Source: Lacisediminimonas profundi
GTDB taxonomy: Bacteria > Pseudomonadota > Gammaproteobacteria > Burkholderiales > Burkholderiaceae_D
Assembly (NCBI RefSeq): GCF_008831265.1
Contig: NZ_VTTH01000001.1
Coordinates: forward strand, 558,001 to 622,000
DNA: 64,000 bases
Reading direction: 5' to 3'
Part shown: piece after piece, positions 1 through 11,100 of the stretch
How the letters are laid out: each line of letters starts with the position of its first letter
Position numbering within the stretch: the first letter of the stretch is position 1
Program-made: the position numbers and the translations under genes
Notes under the pieces: generated by a model
The model's input: the letters and a program-made list of their open reading frames with translations, nothing else
What the model was told of the DNA's origin: nothing
Database searches by the model: none

Positions 1-2
1 AG

Positions 3-1358
3 CGCGTGGAGGAACGCAATCTTTTCCTGGACCTGATGCTGGCTGCCAGGAAGACGCTGTACATCAGCTACACCGGCCGCAGCGTGCGCGACAACACGCC
101 GCTGCCGCCGTCGGTGCTGGTATCCGACCTGCTCGACTATCTTGCCGAAGCCACGGCCGACGATCCGGATGACCGTGCCAGCCGCGCCGCCGCGCGCGCT
201 GCATTGGTCCTTGAACACCCGCTGCAACCGTTTTCCGAAGCCTACTTCGATGGCCAGGGCGACCCGCGGCTGTTCAGCTTCCATGCCGAGTACTGCGATG
301 CGCTGAAAGAGCGACGCGCCAGCCAGGAGCCGGCCGCAAGCGGGCAAGCGACGGCACTGGTGGCTGATGCAGCCCGTGCAGCCGAAGCAGCCGATGCAGC
401 CGAAGCCGCCGAACCCGGTGACGTTGCCGAAAGCGACGACGATGAGCAAGTGGCGCAACAGCTGCCGGCATTTTTCGAGCACAGCCTGCCAGCACCGGGC
501 GACGAGTGGCGCCGGGTATCGCCCGCGCAGCTGATCGAGTTTTTCAAGAACCCCTGCAAGTACCTGCTGCGGCGGCGCATGCGGCTGACATTGCCCGAGG
601 ATGCGGCTGGCATCGACGACGACGAAGCCTTCCTGCCAGACCATCTGTCCGCGATCCGCCTGGCCCAGCGGCTGCTGCCGCACATGCTCGCCGGCATGCA
701 GCCGCAACAAATCCGGGAGCTGGCCGTCGCCGGCCTTGAATATCCCGCCGGCCCGCTAGGCGCGCTGCTGATGGATTCGGAACTGGATTCGATGTCCGGC
801 TTCGCCCAGGACCTGCAAGCGATGATGGGTGCGCCGCTGCTGCCTCCCGTTTCCAGCACCATCGCTTTCACCATCGAAGGCGAGCAGTGGCTGCTCGAAG
901 GCGCGCTGGCCGACGTGCGCGCCGACGGCCTGCTGCGCTACCGTTATGCCGATGCCACCGTGGCCGATTACCTGACGGCGTGGATTTCCCACCTGTTCCT
1001 GAACGCTTGCCAAGGCCAGCCCCACAAGACCGAATGGCTGGCCCGCAACGGACGCTTCGGATTCAATCCGGTCGAGGACCCCGCAGCCCTGTTGCAGCAG
1101 CTGATCGCCCTGTACCGGCGCGGCCTGTCGCAGCCGCTGCACTTCTTCCCGAAATCGGCCTGGGAAAGCATCAAGAAAGACAATCCGAACGCAGCGCGCA
1201 GTAAGTGGACCGGCGGCATGTTCGCCGGCGAGGGCGACGATGCCGCCTATCAGCTTGCACTGCGCGGCCTGCCCGATCCGCTCGACGGCGAATTCGCTGA
1301 ACTGTCCGAAACCGTCCTCGTCACCATGAAGCGCCACCTCGATTCGGATCCGCTATGA
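3..1358 (+). CDS. recC: RecC, exodeoxyribonuclease V gamma subunit (C-terminal part, 5' end outside window)
   Basis: This is the C-terminal third of RecC, the scaffold subunit of RecBCD that recognises Chi and splits the duplex in double-strand-break repair. The reading frame is open to the left edge; the first visible residues, RVEERNLFLDLMLAAR, followed by LYISYTGRSVRDN, are a conserved RecC segment, so the true start lies upstream. The order recC-recB-recD and the 4-base ATGA overlap with recB support the call. Visible residues about 105-140 form an Ala/Glu/Asp-rich low-complexity stretch (AARAAEAADAAEAAE), probably a lineage-specific surface loop. The C-terminal region is the inactive nuclease-like domain expected of RecC. 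The fragment is about 450 codons; full RecC is usually about 1,100. Confidence 0.95.
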   Translation, partial: RVEERNLFLDLMLAARKTLYISYTGRSVRDNTPLPPSVLVSDLLDYLAEATADDPDDRASRAAARAALVLEHPLQPFSEAYFDGQGDPRLFSFHAEYCDALKERRASQEPAASGQATALVADAARAAEAADAAEAAEPGDVAESDDDEQVAQQLPAFFEHSLPAPGDEWRRVSPAQLIEFFKNPCKYLLRRRMRLTLPEDAAGIDDDEAFLPDHLSAIRLAQRLLPHMLAGMQPQQIRELAVAGLEYPAGPLGALLMDSELDSMSGFAQDLQAMMGAPLLPPVSSTIAFTIEGEQWLLEGALADVRADGLLRYRYADATVADYLTAWISHLFLNACQGQPHKTEWLARNGRFGFNPVEDPAALLQQLIALYRRGLSQPLHFFPKSAWESIKKDNPNAARSKWTGGMFAGEGDDAAYQLALRGLPDPLDGEFAELSETVLVTMKRHLDSDPL

Positions 1359-4300
1359 GCACCCCGGAACAATTCAATCTGTTGCAGTGCTCGCTCGACA
1401 CGCGCACGCTGATCGAAGCCTCGGCCGGCACCGGCAAGACCTGGAACATCTCCGGCCTGTACCTGCGCCTGCTGCTGGAAAAAGGGCTGCGGGTGGAAGA
1501 TATCCTGGTCGTGACTTTCACCAAGGCGGCGACCGCAGAACTGCGCGAGCGCATTCGCACCCGCATTGTTGAAATGCTGGATTGCCTGCGCCAGGGCGGC
1601 GTGGTGGAAGACGGCTTCCTGACCGGCCTGGCGCAGATGCTGACCGCAGGGCAAGGTGAAGAAAAAGGCCGGACACTACCGGACATGATCACGCTGCTCG
1701 ACCTGGCCCTGCAGTCGTTTGACGAAGCCGCCATCTGCACCATCCACTCGTTTTGCCAGCGCGCGTTGGCGGAATCGCCATTCGCGGCCGGCATGCCGTT
1801 CACCACCGAGATCACGCAGGACGACAGCCAGGAACTGGGCGAGGCAGTCAACGACTTCTGGCGCCGCAACATGAGCCAGGGCGGACTGAGCCCTACCTTC
1901 GCGCGCTACCTGCTGGAGCGCAAGGACAACCCGGAAAAATTCCAGAAGCTGCTCAAGCGGCATGTGGGCAAGCCCAAGTCCCGCATCATGTGGCCTGCTG
2001 CGCAGAGCATGGACATCGAAGCGGCACAGGCGCGCATCAACGACATTTTTGCTGCCGCAAAAGAAACCTGGACCACCGACGCCGCCGCAATCCAGGACCT
2101 GCTGGCCGGCGCCGGCCTGAAGGCCTCGCACAATGAAGAAAAGCTGGCGGGAGCCTACGCCGAATGCGACAAGTATTTCTCCGCAGCCACCCGGCCCGAA
2201 AAAATCACCAGCGGGATGAAGCGGCTGAGCACATCGAAACTGGAAGACGCGGTCAGGTCCGGCAAGACGGCCCCGGTCCATCCCTTCTTTGACCAGATGG
2301 AAGCGCTGACCGTCGAACTGCCCGACCTGGTCAGCGAGGTCAAGACCGCGCTCCACGCCGAGCGCATGCAACTGATCCGCGCCTTGCTGGAGCAGGGCAC
2401 TGAAGCGCTGCGCGATTCCAAGCGCGCCAAGCGCATGGTGTCCTACGACGATTTGCTGGTGAACCTGCACAGCGCGCTGACCGACGGCAGCTCGCCGTGG
2501 CTGGCCGCTTCGCTGCAGAAGCGCTACCCGGTTGCCCTGATCGATGAATTCCAGGACACCGACCCGCTGCAGTTCGACATCTTCAGCCAGGTCTACAGCA
2601 GCGACGACGCCTCCCTGTTCCTGGTCGGCGATCCCAAGCAAGCAATCTACAGTTTCCGCAATGCCGACCTGCATACCTACCTGCAGGCAAAGCACGCAGT
2701 CCAGGCGACCTATACGCTGGCCAGCAACCAGCGTTCTTCCGAAGGCCTGATCGCAGCGTTGAACAGCCTGTTCACAAGCAACCCGAATGCCTTCATGCTG
2801 CCCGGGCTCGAGTATTACCCGGTTCGCTTCGGCGAAAAAAAGCGGATGGCATTTGCCGACCCCAGCAGCCCGGCCGCCGACCTGCAGGTATGGATGCTGC
2901 CGCATGAAGACGGCCGCATCCTCGACCGTGCGGCGGTGCGCGACCGCGCCACCGCTGCCACCGCCAGCGAGATTGCGCGCCTGGTCAGCCGCGGCGCGGC
3001 AGGCGAGATCGTGCTGGACGGCCGGCCGCTGGCGCCGGGCGACATTGCCGTGCTGGTGCGCTCGCACTCGCAAGCCGCCCGCATCCGCGACGCACTGTCC
3101 GCGCGCGGCGTCAGCAGCATAGAAATTTCGCAGCAAAGCGTGTTCGAGAGCAGCGACGCCGCCGACGTCGAAGCCGCGCTGTGCGCGATCATGGACCCGA
3201 CCCGCCTTGGCCTGGTGCTGGCCGCGCTGGCCACGCCCTTGCTGGGCTGCACCGCGGCCGAGATCGACCAGATCGCCGCCAGCGAGACGCAACTGATGCG
3301 CTACGTCGAACGCTTCGCAAAGTATCGCGACACCTGGTTCAGCCACGGCCTGGGCCTGATGTTCCGCCAGTTCATGGAGGCCGAAGGGGTAAGCCGCCGC
3401 ATGCTGCGCCGTCCCGACGGCGAACGTCGCATGACCAACCTGCGCCACCTGGGCGAATCGCTGCAACAGATACAGCAGCAATCGCTGACGCCCGAGTCCG
3501 CGCTGCGCTGGCTTCAGACGCAACGGCAGGATGCCGGAGGCGACGAGGCCGGCCAGTTGCGGCTGGAATCGGACCGGGACCTGGTGCAGATCCTGACCAT
3601 CCACAAATCCAAGGGGCTGGAGTATCCGATCGTTTTCTGTCCCTACATGTGGGATGCCTACCAGCACAGCGCCGGCGGCATCGAAGGTCGGGAGTATCAC
3701 GACGACAATGGCGAACTGCTGGTGGATTTCCGCATCGACGAGGAATCTGAAAAGAAGGCCAAGGTCGCCATGCGCGACGAAAGCAATGCCGAAACGCTGC
3801 GCCTGTACTACGTGGCGCTGACGCGCGCGTCGCACCGCTGCTACCTGATCGCGGGGCCGTATTCCCGTAGATCCGGCAAAGGAACCAGCATCAAGGAAAG
3901 CTGCCGCGGCATGCTCAACTGGCTGGTGAATGCTTCAGGAACATCAGCCGCTGCGTGGCACGACAATCTGGTTTCGCCGGAGCAGATAAGACAGTCATGG
4001 GACGCCTGGGCCGCCGGCTCGCCGCATGTGCTGCTGCGCGAACTGGAGCAGGTCGACACCAACGCGGTCGCCCGCGTCACATTGCGCGACAAGCCGCTGA
4101 ATGCCCGCGCCGCCAGCGTGTTCCTCAAAGACGACTGGCGCGCCAGCAGCTTCTCGGGACTTTCGCGCGCGCTGGGCGAGTCGCAAGCCGCCGATCATGA
4201 CGCCCATGTGGCGGCACAGTCCGCGCCTGCGCTGCGGCCCGTAGCGCAAGAGTCGGCCGAGCTGGCCGAACTGGCCGAAGACGACATCCTGCTGTTCCCG

Positions 4301-5026
4301 CGCGGCACCGCCGCCGGCGAATGCATGCATGCCGCATTCGAGTTTGCCGACTTTACCGACAGCAGAGGCTGGGCTGATGCAGCAGGGCGGGCGCTGCACC
4401 ACTTCCCGCAGCCGACCGACAAGATCAGCCCTGAGCGCCAGCAAACCATGCTGCACAAGCTGCTTGCTGATGTGCTGGCGACCGAACTCGGCCAAGGCGT
4501 GCAGCTGTCGCAGGTTGGCAAGCGCAAGCGCCTGACCGAGATGGAATTCAATTTTCCGTCCAATGGCCTGCGTGCCGCCGACCTGAACGGCCTGCTGCGC
4601 GAATTCAGCTACGCCATGCCGCCGCTCAACTTCAGCAAGCTCGATGGATTCCTGAAAGGATTCATCGACCTGGTGTTCGAGCACGACGGCAAGTTCTACC
4701 TGCTGGACTGGAAGTCCAACCACCTGGGGTACCGGCCCGGAGACTATCGCCAGGAGCGGCTGCACGAAGCGATGGCCGAGCATGGCTACTACCTGCAGTA
4801 TCTGCTCTATACCGTCGCGCTCGACCGTTACCTGCGCTTGCGCATGCCCGGCTATTCTTACGAGCAGCATTTCGGTGGCGTGTTCTACCTGTTCGTGCGC
4901 GGCGTGCGCCCGGCATGGCAGCGCGACGATGCCAGCCTGGGCATTTATTTCGACCGTCCCCAGTGGTCATGCATCGAAGCGTTCGAGCGCCTGGTCGGCA
5001 ACACCCTTGATCGGGAGGCAGCATGA
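1355..5026 (+). CDS. recB: RecB, exodeoxyribonuclease V beta subunit (helicase-nuclease)
   Basis: 1223 residues, normal for RecB. It is the SF1A 3'-5' helicase and sole nuclease of RecBCD. Walker A is at residues 21-29 (EASAGTGKT), followed by VVTFTKAATAELRERI (motif Ia region). LIDEFQDTDPLQF is Walker B, LVGDPKQAIYSFR is motif III, ILTIHKSKGLEYPIVF is motif V and YYVALTRAS is motif VI. The C-terminal PD-(D/E)XK nuclease shows GFIDLVF and LLDWKSN, the D and DxK residues that bind Mg2+. The start ATG overlaps the recC stop (ATGA) and the stop overlaps the recD start the same way, so the three subunits are translationally coupled. Confidence 0.97.
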   Translation: MSTPEQFNLLQCSLDTRTLIEASAGTGKTWNISGLYLRLLLEKGLRVEDILVVTFTKAATAELRERIRTRIVEMLDCLRQGGVVEDGFLTGLAQMLTAGQGEEKGRTLPDMITLLDLALQSFDEAAICTIHSFCQRALAESPFAAGMPFTTEITQDDSQELGEAVNDFWRRNMSQGGLSPTFARYLLERKDNPEKFQKLLKRHVGKPKSRIMWPAAQSMDIEAAQARINDIFAAAKETWTTDAAAIQDLLAGAGLKASHNEEKLAGAYAECDKYFSAATRPEKITSGMKRLSTSKLEDAVRSGKTAPVHPFFDQMEALTVELPDLVSEVKTALHAERMQLIRALLEQGTEALRDSKRAKRMVSYDDLLVNLHSALTDGSSPWLAASLQKRYPVALIDEFQDTDPLQFDIFSQVYSSDDASLFLVGDPKQAIYSFRNADLHTYLQAKHAVQATYTLASNQRSSEGLIAALNSLFTSNPNAFMLPGLEYYPVRFGEKKRMAFADPSSPAADLQVWMLPHEDGRILDRAAVRDRATAATASEIARLVSRGAAGEIVLDGRPLAPGDIAVLVRSHSQAARIRDALSARGVSSIEISQQSVFESSDAADVEAALCAIMDPTRLGLVLAALATPLLGCTAAEIDQIAASETQLMRYVERFAKYRDTWFSHGLGLMFRQFMEAEGVSRRMLRRPDGERRMTNLRHLGESLQQIQQQSLTPESALRWLQTQRQDAGGDEAGQLRLESDRDLVQILTIHKSKGLEYPIVFCPYMWDAYQHSAGGIEGREYHDDNGELLVDFRIDEESEKKAKVAMRDESNAETLRLYYVALTRASHRCYLIAGPYSRRSGKGTSIKESCRGMLNWLVNASGTSAAAWHDNLVSPEQIRQSWDAWAAGSPHVLLRELEQVDTNAVARVTLRDKPLNARAASVFLKDDWRASSFSGLSRALGESQAADHDAHVAAQSAPALRPVAQESAELAELAEDDILLFPRGTAAGECMHAAFEFADFTDSRGWADAAGRALHHFPQPTDKISPERQQTMLHKLLADVLATELGQGVQLSQVGKRKRLTEMEFNFPSNGLRAADLNGLLREFSYAMPPLNFSKLDGFLKGFIDLVFEHDGKFYLLDWKSNHLGYRPGDYRQERLHEAMAEHGYYLQYLLYTVALDRYLRLRMPGYSYEQHFGGVFYLFVRGVRPAWQRDDASLGIYFDRPQWSCIEAFERLVGNTLDREAA

Positions 5027-6858
5027 GCACGATGGAAATGCCCGACACCGACGTCCTGCTGGCCAACGGCTTTGCCGCGCGCGTCGCTGCATGGGCCAGG
5101 CAAATACATGAAGCCCGCGCAGAGCCACTGGCCAAGGAGACGGCACAAGCCCTTTATCGCGCCGCCTGGCACGCCAGCCGTGCCACCAGCACCGGGCATG
5201 TGTGCGCGCTGCTGGCCGACATTGCGTCGGAAGAGGGCGAGCCGGACACCGCGGCATGGCGCCGCCTGCTGCTAGCCAGCGGCGTGGTTGGCACCCCGGC
5301 CGAGCCCGGCGCCTGCCCGCTGATCCTTGACCAGGCAGACCGCCTGTACCTGCACAAATACTTCGGCTTCGAGACATCGCTGGCCAAACGCTTGCTGGAA
5401 GCCGACTGGTCGCCCAAGCCGCCGACCGCTGCCACTGGCGAACTGCTGAACCGCCTGTTCGACCGCGGAAGTGCGCAGATCGGTGACGAAGCCGACTGGC
5501 AAAAAATTGCCGCCGCACTGGCCTTGCTGCGCCCGGTCACCATCATCAGCGGCGGTCCGGGCACCGGCAAGACCACCACCGTCGCCAATATCCTGGCCTG
5601 CCTGCTGGCCGACAATCCGGCTTGCCGCATTGCGCTGGCCGCGCCGACCGGCAAGGCCGCAGCCCGCATGCTGGAGGCATTGAACGCCCGCGCCGCATCG
5701 ATCCCGGCGGAACTGGTCGCGCGCTTTCCGCAGGAATCGTTCACCGTGCACCGCTTGCTTGGCGTCACGCCATCGCCCGGCGTGTTCCGGCACGACGCCC
5801 AGCGTCCGCTGGCGATCGACGTGCTGGTGGTGGATGAAGCCTCCATGCTCGACCTGGCACTGGCCGCAAGGCTGTTCGACGCCGTACCCCGCAGCGCCCG
5901 CATCATCCTGCTGGGAGACAAGGACCAGTTGGCCGCAGTGGAAGCCGGCGCAGTGTTTTCCGAACTGAGCGCGAATCCCGAACTGGGCGATGACGTGGTG
6001 CAGGCAGTGGCCGCGGTGTCCGGAACGCCACCGGCGCTGGTGCGGCCGCCATTGCAGGCACGCGGACCTGGCGTGCGGGATGCAGTGGTCTGGCTGACCC
6101 GCAACTACCGCTTCGGCAAGGACTCCGCGATCGGCAAACTGGCCGCGCTGGTGGTCGCCGGCGAGGCCGCAAAGACGGTCGAATTCCTGCAACAGCAGAC
6201 CCCGTCGCAGATCAATTGGTTGGCCGATGAAGGCGACCAACTGCCGCCGGCCGCGCTCGACCTGGCAGCGGAAGGCTTCCTGCCCTATGTCAGCGCGGTG
6301 CAGAAATCGGAACAGGATCCGTTGGCGGTGTCTGCCGCATTCGACCAGTTCCGCGTGCTATGCGCGATCCGTAATACCGCGCGCGGCGTAGCCGGCATGA
6401 ACCAGGCGCTGACGGCGCGGCTGCAGGACTTGCTGCCGGCAGATGCGCCACCGCCCTGGTATGTAGGCCGGCCGGTGATCGTGACCCGCAACGACTACAC
6501 GCTGCGGCTGTTCAACGGCGACATCGGCATTGCCCTGCGCGACAGCGAGGGCGAACTGATGGTGATGTTCCCCGACCGCGAACTGGGCTTCCGGCCGGTG
6601 GGAATTGCAAGGCTGCCGGAACACGAAACCGCGTGGGCCATGACGGTACACCGCGCGCAAGGCTCGGAGTTCAATAATGTGATGGTGGTGCTGCCAGGCA
6701 GGGAGTCGCGCGTGGTGACGAGGGAGTTGCTCTACACCGCAGTGACCAGGACCAGGGAAGGATTGACCGTGGTTGGCGCAGCGGCAGCAGTGGGCAGTGC
6801 GGTCGGGACGAAGACGGTGAGGGCGACGGGATTGTCTGATCGGCTATCCGGGATATGA
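5023..6858 (+). CDS. recD: RecD, exodeoxyribonuclease V alpha subunit (5'-3' helicase)
   Basis: 611 residues, close to the family length. It is the SF1B 5'-3' helicase of RecBCD. Walker A, SGGPGTGKTTTVANIL, is at about residues 175-190. VLVVDEASMLDLALAARLF is Walker B, IILLGDKDQLAAVEAG is motif III, and WAMTVHRAQGSEF with LLYTAVTRTREGL are motifs V and VI. It starts in a 4-base ATGA overlap with recB and is the last gene of the operon. A 58-bp gap separates it from the next gene on the same strand. Residues near 330-350 carry an insertion (AVAAVSGTPPALVRPPLQ) between helicase motifs, which varies in this family. Confidence 0.96.
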   Translation: MSTMEMPDTDVLLANGFAARVAAWARQIHEARAEPLAKETAQALYRAAWHASRATSTGHVCALLADIASEEGEPDTAAWRRLLLASGVVGTPAEPGACPLILDQADRLYLHKYFGFETSLAKRLLEADWSPKPPTAATGELLNRLFDRGSAQIGDEADWQKIAAALALLRPVTIISGGPGTGKTTTVANILACLLADNPACRIALAAPTGKAAARMLEALNARAASIPAELVARFPQESFTVHRLLGVTPSPGVFRHDAQRPLAIDVLVVDEASMLDLALAARLFDAVPRSARIILLGDKDQLAAVEAGAVFSELSANPELGDDVVQAVAAVSGTPPALVRPPLQARGPGVRDAVVWLTRNYRFGKDSAIGKLAALVVAGEAAKTVEFLQQQTPSQINWLADEGDQLPPAALDLAAEGFLPYVSAVQKSEQDPLAVSAAFDQFRVLCAIRNTARGVAGMNQALTARLQDLLPADAPPPWYVGRPVIVTRNDYTLRLFNGDIGIALRDSEGELMVMFPDRELGFRPVGIARLPEHETAWAMTVHRAQGSEFNNVMVVLPGRESRVVTRELLYTAVTRTREGLTVVGAAAAVGSAVGTKTVRATGLSDRLSGI

Positions 6859-6916
6859 CGTGAACTGATTTGCCGCTGTACCGCACTACCGCTAGCCACC
6901 AAACCCAGGAACCCAG

Positions 6917-8176
6917 ATGCGATTCATCCATGCCGCCGACGTCCACCTCGACAGCCCCCTGCACGGCCTGAGTGCCTACCCGGACGCGCCCACCGAATTG
7001 CTGCGTAACGCCACCCGCCGCGCATTCGAAGCCCTGGTCGAGCATGCGATCGAAGAGAAAGTCGACTTCCTGGTCATCGCCGGCGACCTCTACGACGGCG
7101 GCTGGCGCGACCACAACACCGGGATCTTTTTCTGCAAGCAAATGGGCCTGCTCAAAAAAGCCGGCATCCCCGCCTTCGTCCTGTTCGGCAACCACGATGC
7201 CGAAAGCGAGATGACCAAGAAGCTGCAGATGCCCGACAACGTGCGCCTGTTCGACACCCGCAAGCCGCAGACACACCTGATCGGCGACCTGAACGTCGCC
7301 CTGCACGGCCACAGCTACAAGGACAAGGCCACCTTCGACAATCTCGTCCCCGGCTACCCGTCACCGGTGCCGGGCTGCTTCAACATCGGCGTGCTGCACA
7401 CCGCGCTCGGCGGCTATGCAGCACACCAGAACTACGCTCCATGCTCGATCGACGAACTGCACGCCAAGGGCTATGACTACTGGGCGCTGGGCCACGTGCA
7501 CGACTACGCCATCTGGCAGGACAAATCCACGATCGTATTCCCCGGCAACCTGCAGGGCCGCAACATCAGGGAGCAGGGACCCAAGGGCGCGGTAATGGTC
7601 ACCGTCGCCGAAGATGGCAGCATCGACGTCGAACCCTTCCATGTCGATGTGCTGCGCTGGCAAACGGTGGCGGTAGACGCCGCGCCGTGCGCGACGCTGG
7701 CCGAGGTGGCGCAGGCAATCGGCCGCGCGCTGGAAGCGATGCTTGAATCCGGCCCGCAAAAGCCGCATGCAGTGCGCGTCAGCATCACCGGCAAGTCGGC
7801 CGCGCACGGCGAACTGTTCGGCTCAGAAGCCCAGTTGCGCGAGGAAGTGCTGGCCCAGATCGCCAGCATCGGCAACGAACGGCTCTGGCTGGAAAAGGTC
7901 AGCGTCAAGACCGCGCCCGTCACCGGCCATGACGACATCGAAAAGCGCATGGACGCGATTGCCGACATGCAGCAACTGCTGGAGGAAGCCAGCGCCGATC
8001 CGGATTTCCTGCAACAACTGCAGGCCGAATTCGCCCCCTTCCTGGCCAAGCTGCCGCACGAACTGTTCACCGCAGTACCCGACCTTCAATCACTGAAGGA
8101 CGGCAAATTCGATGCACTGGTTCAGGACGTTTCTCCGGGCTTGCTGGCCCACCTGGCCGAAGGAGAAAAAGCATGA
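6917..8176 (+). CDS. YhaO-like DNA repair exonuclease (SbcD/Mre11-type metallophosphoesterase)
   Basis: 419 residues. The N-terminal calcineurin-like phosphoesterase domain shows all metal-binding signatures: FIHAADVHLDSPL (DxH), VIAGDLYDGG (GDxxD), LFGNHDAES (GNHD), VLHTALGG and YWALGHVHDY (GHxH). The C-terminal half is the alpha/beta capping region typical of YhaO. The partner gene follows after 10 bp and encodes a large SMC/Rad50-like ATPase, so the pair is the YhaO-YhaN counterpart of SbcD-SbcC or Mre11-Rad50. A role in processing DNA ends fits its position next to recBCD. Distinction from canonical SbcD rests on the partner's architecture. Confidence 0.93.
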   Translation: MRFIHAADVHLDSPLHGLSAYPDAPTELLRNATRRAFEALVEHAIEEKVDFLVIAGDLYDGGWRDHNTGIFFCKQMGLLKKAGIPAFVLFGNHDAESEMTKKLQMPDNVRLFDTRKPQTHLIGDLNVALHGHSYKDKATFDNLVPGYPSPVPGCFNIGVLHTALGGYAAHQNYAPCSIDELHAKGYDYWALGHVHDYAIWQDKSTIVFPGNLQGRNIREQGPKGAVMVTVAEDGSIDVEPFHVDVLRWQTVAVDAAPCATLAEVAQAIGRALEAMLESGPQKPHAVRVSITGKSAAHGELFGSEAQLREEVLAQIASIGNERLWLEKVSVKTAPVTGHDDIEKRMDAIADMQQLLEEASADPDFLQQLQAEFAPFLAKLPHELFTAVPDLQSLKDGKFDALVQDVSPGLLAHLAEGEKA

Positions 8177-8186
8177 GGCTGCAAAA

Positions 8187-11100
8187 ATGAGACTGAACAC
8201 GCTGGAACTGATCCGCTACGGCAAATTCGCCGGCGAGACGCTTGAATTGCCAGGCGCAGAACACGATTTTCATTTCATCGTCGGCCCCAACGAGGCCGGC
8301 AAATCGACCATCCGCGCCGCCATTGCCGACCTCTTGTTCGGCATACCCGCCCGCTCGACCCACGCATTTCGCCATGAGTTGTCGCAGTTGCGGCTGGGTG
8401 CCGTGGCCCGGCACGAGCAGGTCGAGTTGTCTTTCGAACGCGCAAAGGCCAACAAGAGCACACTGCGCGACCGTGCCGACCAGCCCTTGCCGGACGCCGC
8501 CTTGCAGGAACTGCTGGGCAATGCCGACAAGAGCTTCTTCGAGCAGATGTTTGCACTGGACCACCAGTCGCTGATCAAGGGCGGGCAGGACATCCTGAAT
8601 GCGTCCAGCAACCTTGGCCAGATACTGTTCCAGTCCGCCGCCGGCATCGACTCTTTGGGCCGCATCCACCAGGCGCTGGCCGATGAAGCAGAAGCCATCT
8701 GGACCCCGCGCAAGGCCGCCGGCCGCAAGTACTATGCCGCCGCCGACCTGTACGAGCAGGCGCTCAAGGAACTGAAAGAAGCGACGGTGCGTCCCAAGGA
8801 ATGGACCGACGCGGCGCAGGCGCTGGCAGAGGTCGAAGCCAGGCTCGCCGAAGAAAAGCAGAACTACGAAAGGCTGGAGATCAAGCGCAGCCAGCTGGAA
8901 CGCATACGCCGCACCGGCCCCGACCTGGCATTCCTGAAAAATCTGGAAGCGGATCTGGAAGCCGACCTGCAACAGCATGGCCCGGTACTGGAATTTGCGG
9001 AAGACGCCGCCGCCCGGCTGCGCAGCGCGCAAGACGAACTGGCGCGCGCCCAACCGGCGCTGAAAATCCATTGCGATCAAGTGGATGCGCTGAAGCAGGA
9101 ACTCGACAAGATCGTCATCAACGCCAGGCTGCTGCAATCAGCCAGCGAGATCCAGGATCTGGAAGAGATGCGCCAGAAGTACAGTAACTACGAGCGCGAC
9201 CTGCCAGCCCGCCAGAAGGAAGTCGAGAACCTGCTGGCCGGTGCCGCCGCGCTTGCCGCGCAACTGGGCTGGCCGCAAGACGAGCCCGGCCTGCGCGCCG
9301 CGCTGCCCGGCACGCTCGACCTGAGCCAGGTCAGCGATCTGGTCAAGACCAGGGGTGTGATCGCCGCAGCCGACGAATCCGCCCGGCGCACGGCCGACAA
9401 GAAAAGCCTGGAGCTGGACCGCATGCAGGCCGAGCTTGATGCCATACACGCGGTGCAGGTAGCGCCCGGCCTGGAAGCCGCGCTGCTCGAAGCACAAACC
9501 TGGCGCCAGGTCGACGCAGGGCTGCGCAAGCTGCACGACGCGGTGACATCGGCATCCACCGAACTTGACCTGCGCCTGCGCGCGCTCGGCCAATGGCAAC
9601 AAAGCGCAGACGAGCTGCGCGCCATGCCCCTGCCTGCGGAAGACCGGGTGGCACGCTTGGGCGCGGAGCGGCAGAACATCACGATTGAAATCCGCAATGC
9701 CCGCAAGAACCTGGCCGACGCCGAAGCCCGCGCCGAGGCCACCGCACTGGAAATCACCCAGTTCAGGCAAGCCCGCCACCTGGTAAGCAGTGCCGAAGTG
9801 AGCGACGCCCGCAGCAAGCGCGACCACGCCTGGGTGCGCCTGAAGTCCGGACAGATCAGCCTGGAAGCGGGCGCACCGGCCGTGGACGAAGGCATCCATC
9901 TGTCGGACCAACTGGTGGACAGCCAGCTCGGATCCGTTTCCGAATCCGCCGAGCTGCTGAGCCTGCAGCAACGCCATCAGCGCGAGTTGCAGGCGGTGCA
10001 GCAACTGCAAAAGGCCATCGTCGACATTGAGTCCGCACTGGCCCGGCTGGAGCACGAATGGGCTGGCCTGTGCGCGCAGGCAGGCCTGGCCGGCATGAGC
10101 CTGGACGACATCCAGTCCTGGCTGGCACGGCGCGAAGTGGCGCTCAATGCAGCAAATATGCTGGAGGCGAAACAGGCCGACCTGGCAGACCAGCAGCGCC
10201 TGTCCGGCGCAGCATTCGACGCGCTACGCGCAGAGCTGCGCAAATCCGCAGCACAAGGCGCCGCCGATGCCAACGCCCATGCCAATGTCAACGCCAACGC
10301 CAATGCCTCGGTTTTGGACCTGCTGACCCAGGCCAGCCAGCATGTCACATCGGCCCAGGAAGCCAGGCTGCGCCGCAATGCATTGAGCGCACAGATCGAC
10401 AAGGGCAAGGCCGACCTGCTCGATCTGCAACGCCAGGCCGACGACAGCCGCGCCCAACTGACAGCCTGGGACCAGCGTTGGGACAAGGCGCTGGCGACAG
10501 TGAAGCTGGAACGCTTCCGCGAATCGATCAAGACCGTAGATGATGCCGTGGCCCTGATCGGCCAGATAAAAGGCAATCTGGACAAGGCCAGCACCATTCA
10601 CCAGGAGCGCATCGACCCGATGCGGGCCGACCTGGCAAGTTTTGCCGCCGTTGCCAGCGCTCTGGCGCACGATCTGGCGTCCGATCTGGCGTCGGATTTG
10701 CAGGCACAGGACCCATCCCTCATCGCAAAGCAACTGAACGCCCGGCTGCAGACCGAGCAGGCTGCCAGCAAGGAAGCCACCCGCATCGGCGAAGAGCTGG
10801 CCAAGGCAAGACAGCAAGTCAAGGATGCAGAAGAAAAAGTCGCCATCGCCCGCCTGAACCTGGCCCCCATGTTCGAACTGGCCGGCGTCAAGGAAACCGA
10901 AGCGCTGGCGCAGATGATCAAGCGATCCGACCGCAAGCGTGAGCTGGATCGCGCGATAGAGTCGGTCAAAGGCAGGCTGACCGCCAACAGCGACGCATTG
11001 CCGCTGGCGCAGATAGCCAGTGAAGTGCAGGCACAGGATATCTCTGCGGTGCCCTCCCGCCTGCAAAGCGTGATGGATGAATCCCGCCTTAGCCGGGAAG

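Noticed and set aside
1676-3835. 719-codon open frame on the minus strand across recB
   Set aside because: Shadow of the GC-rich recB frame; His/Gln/Val-rich composition with no domain.
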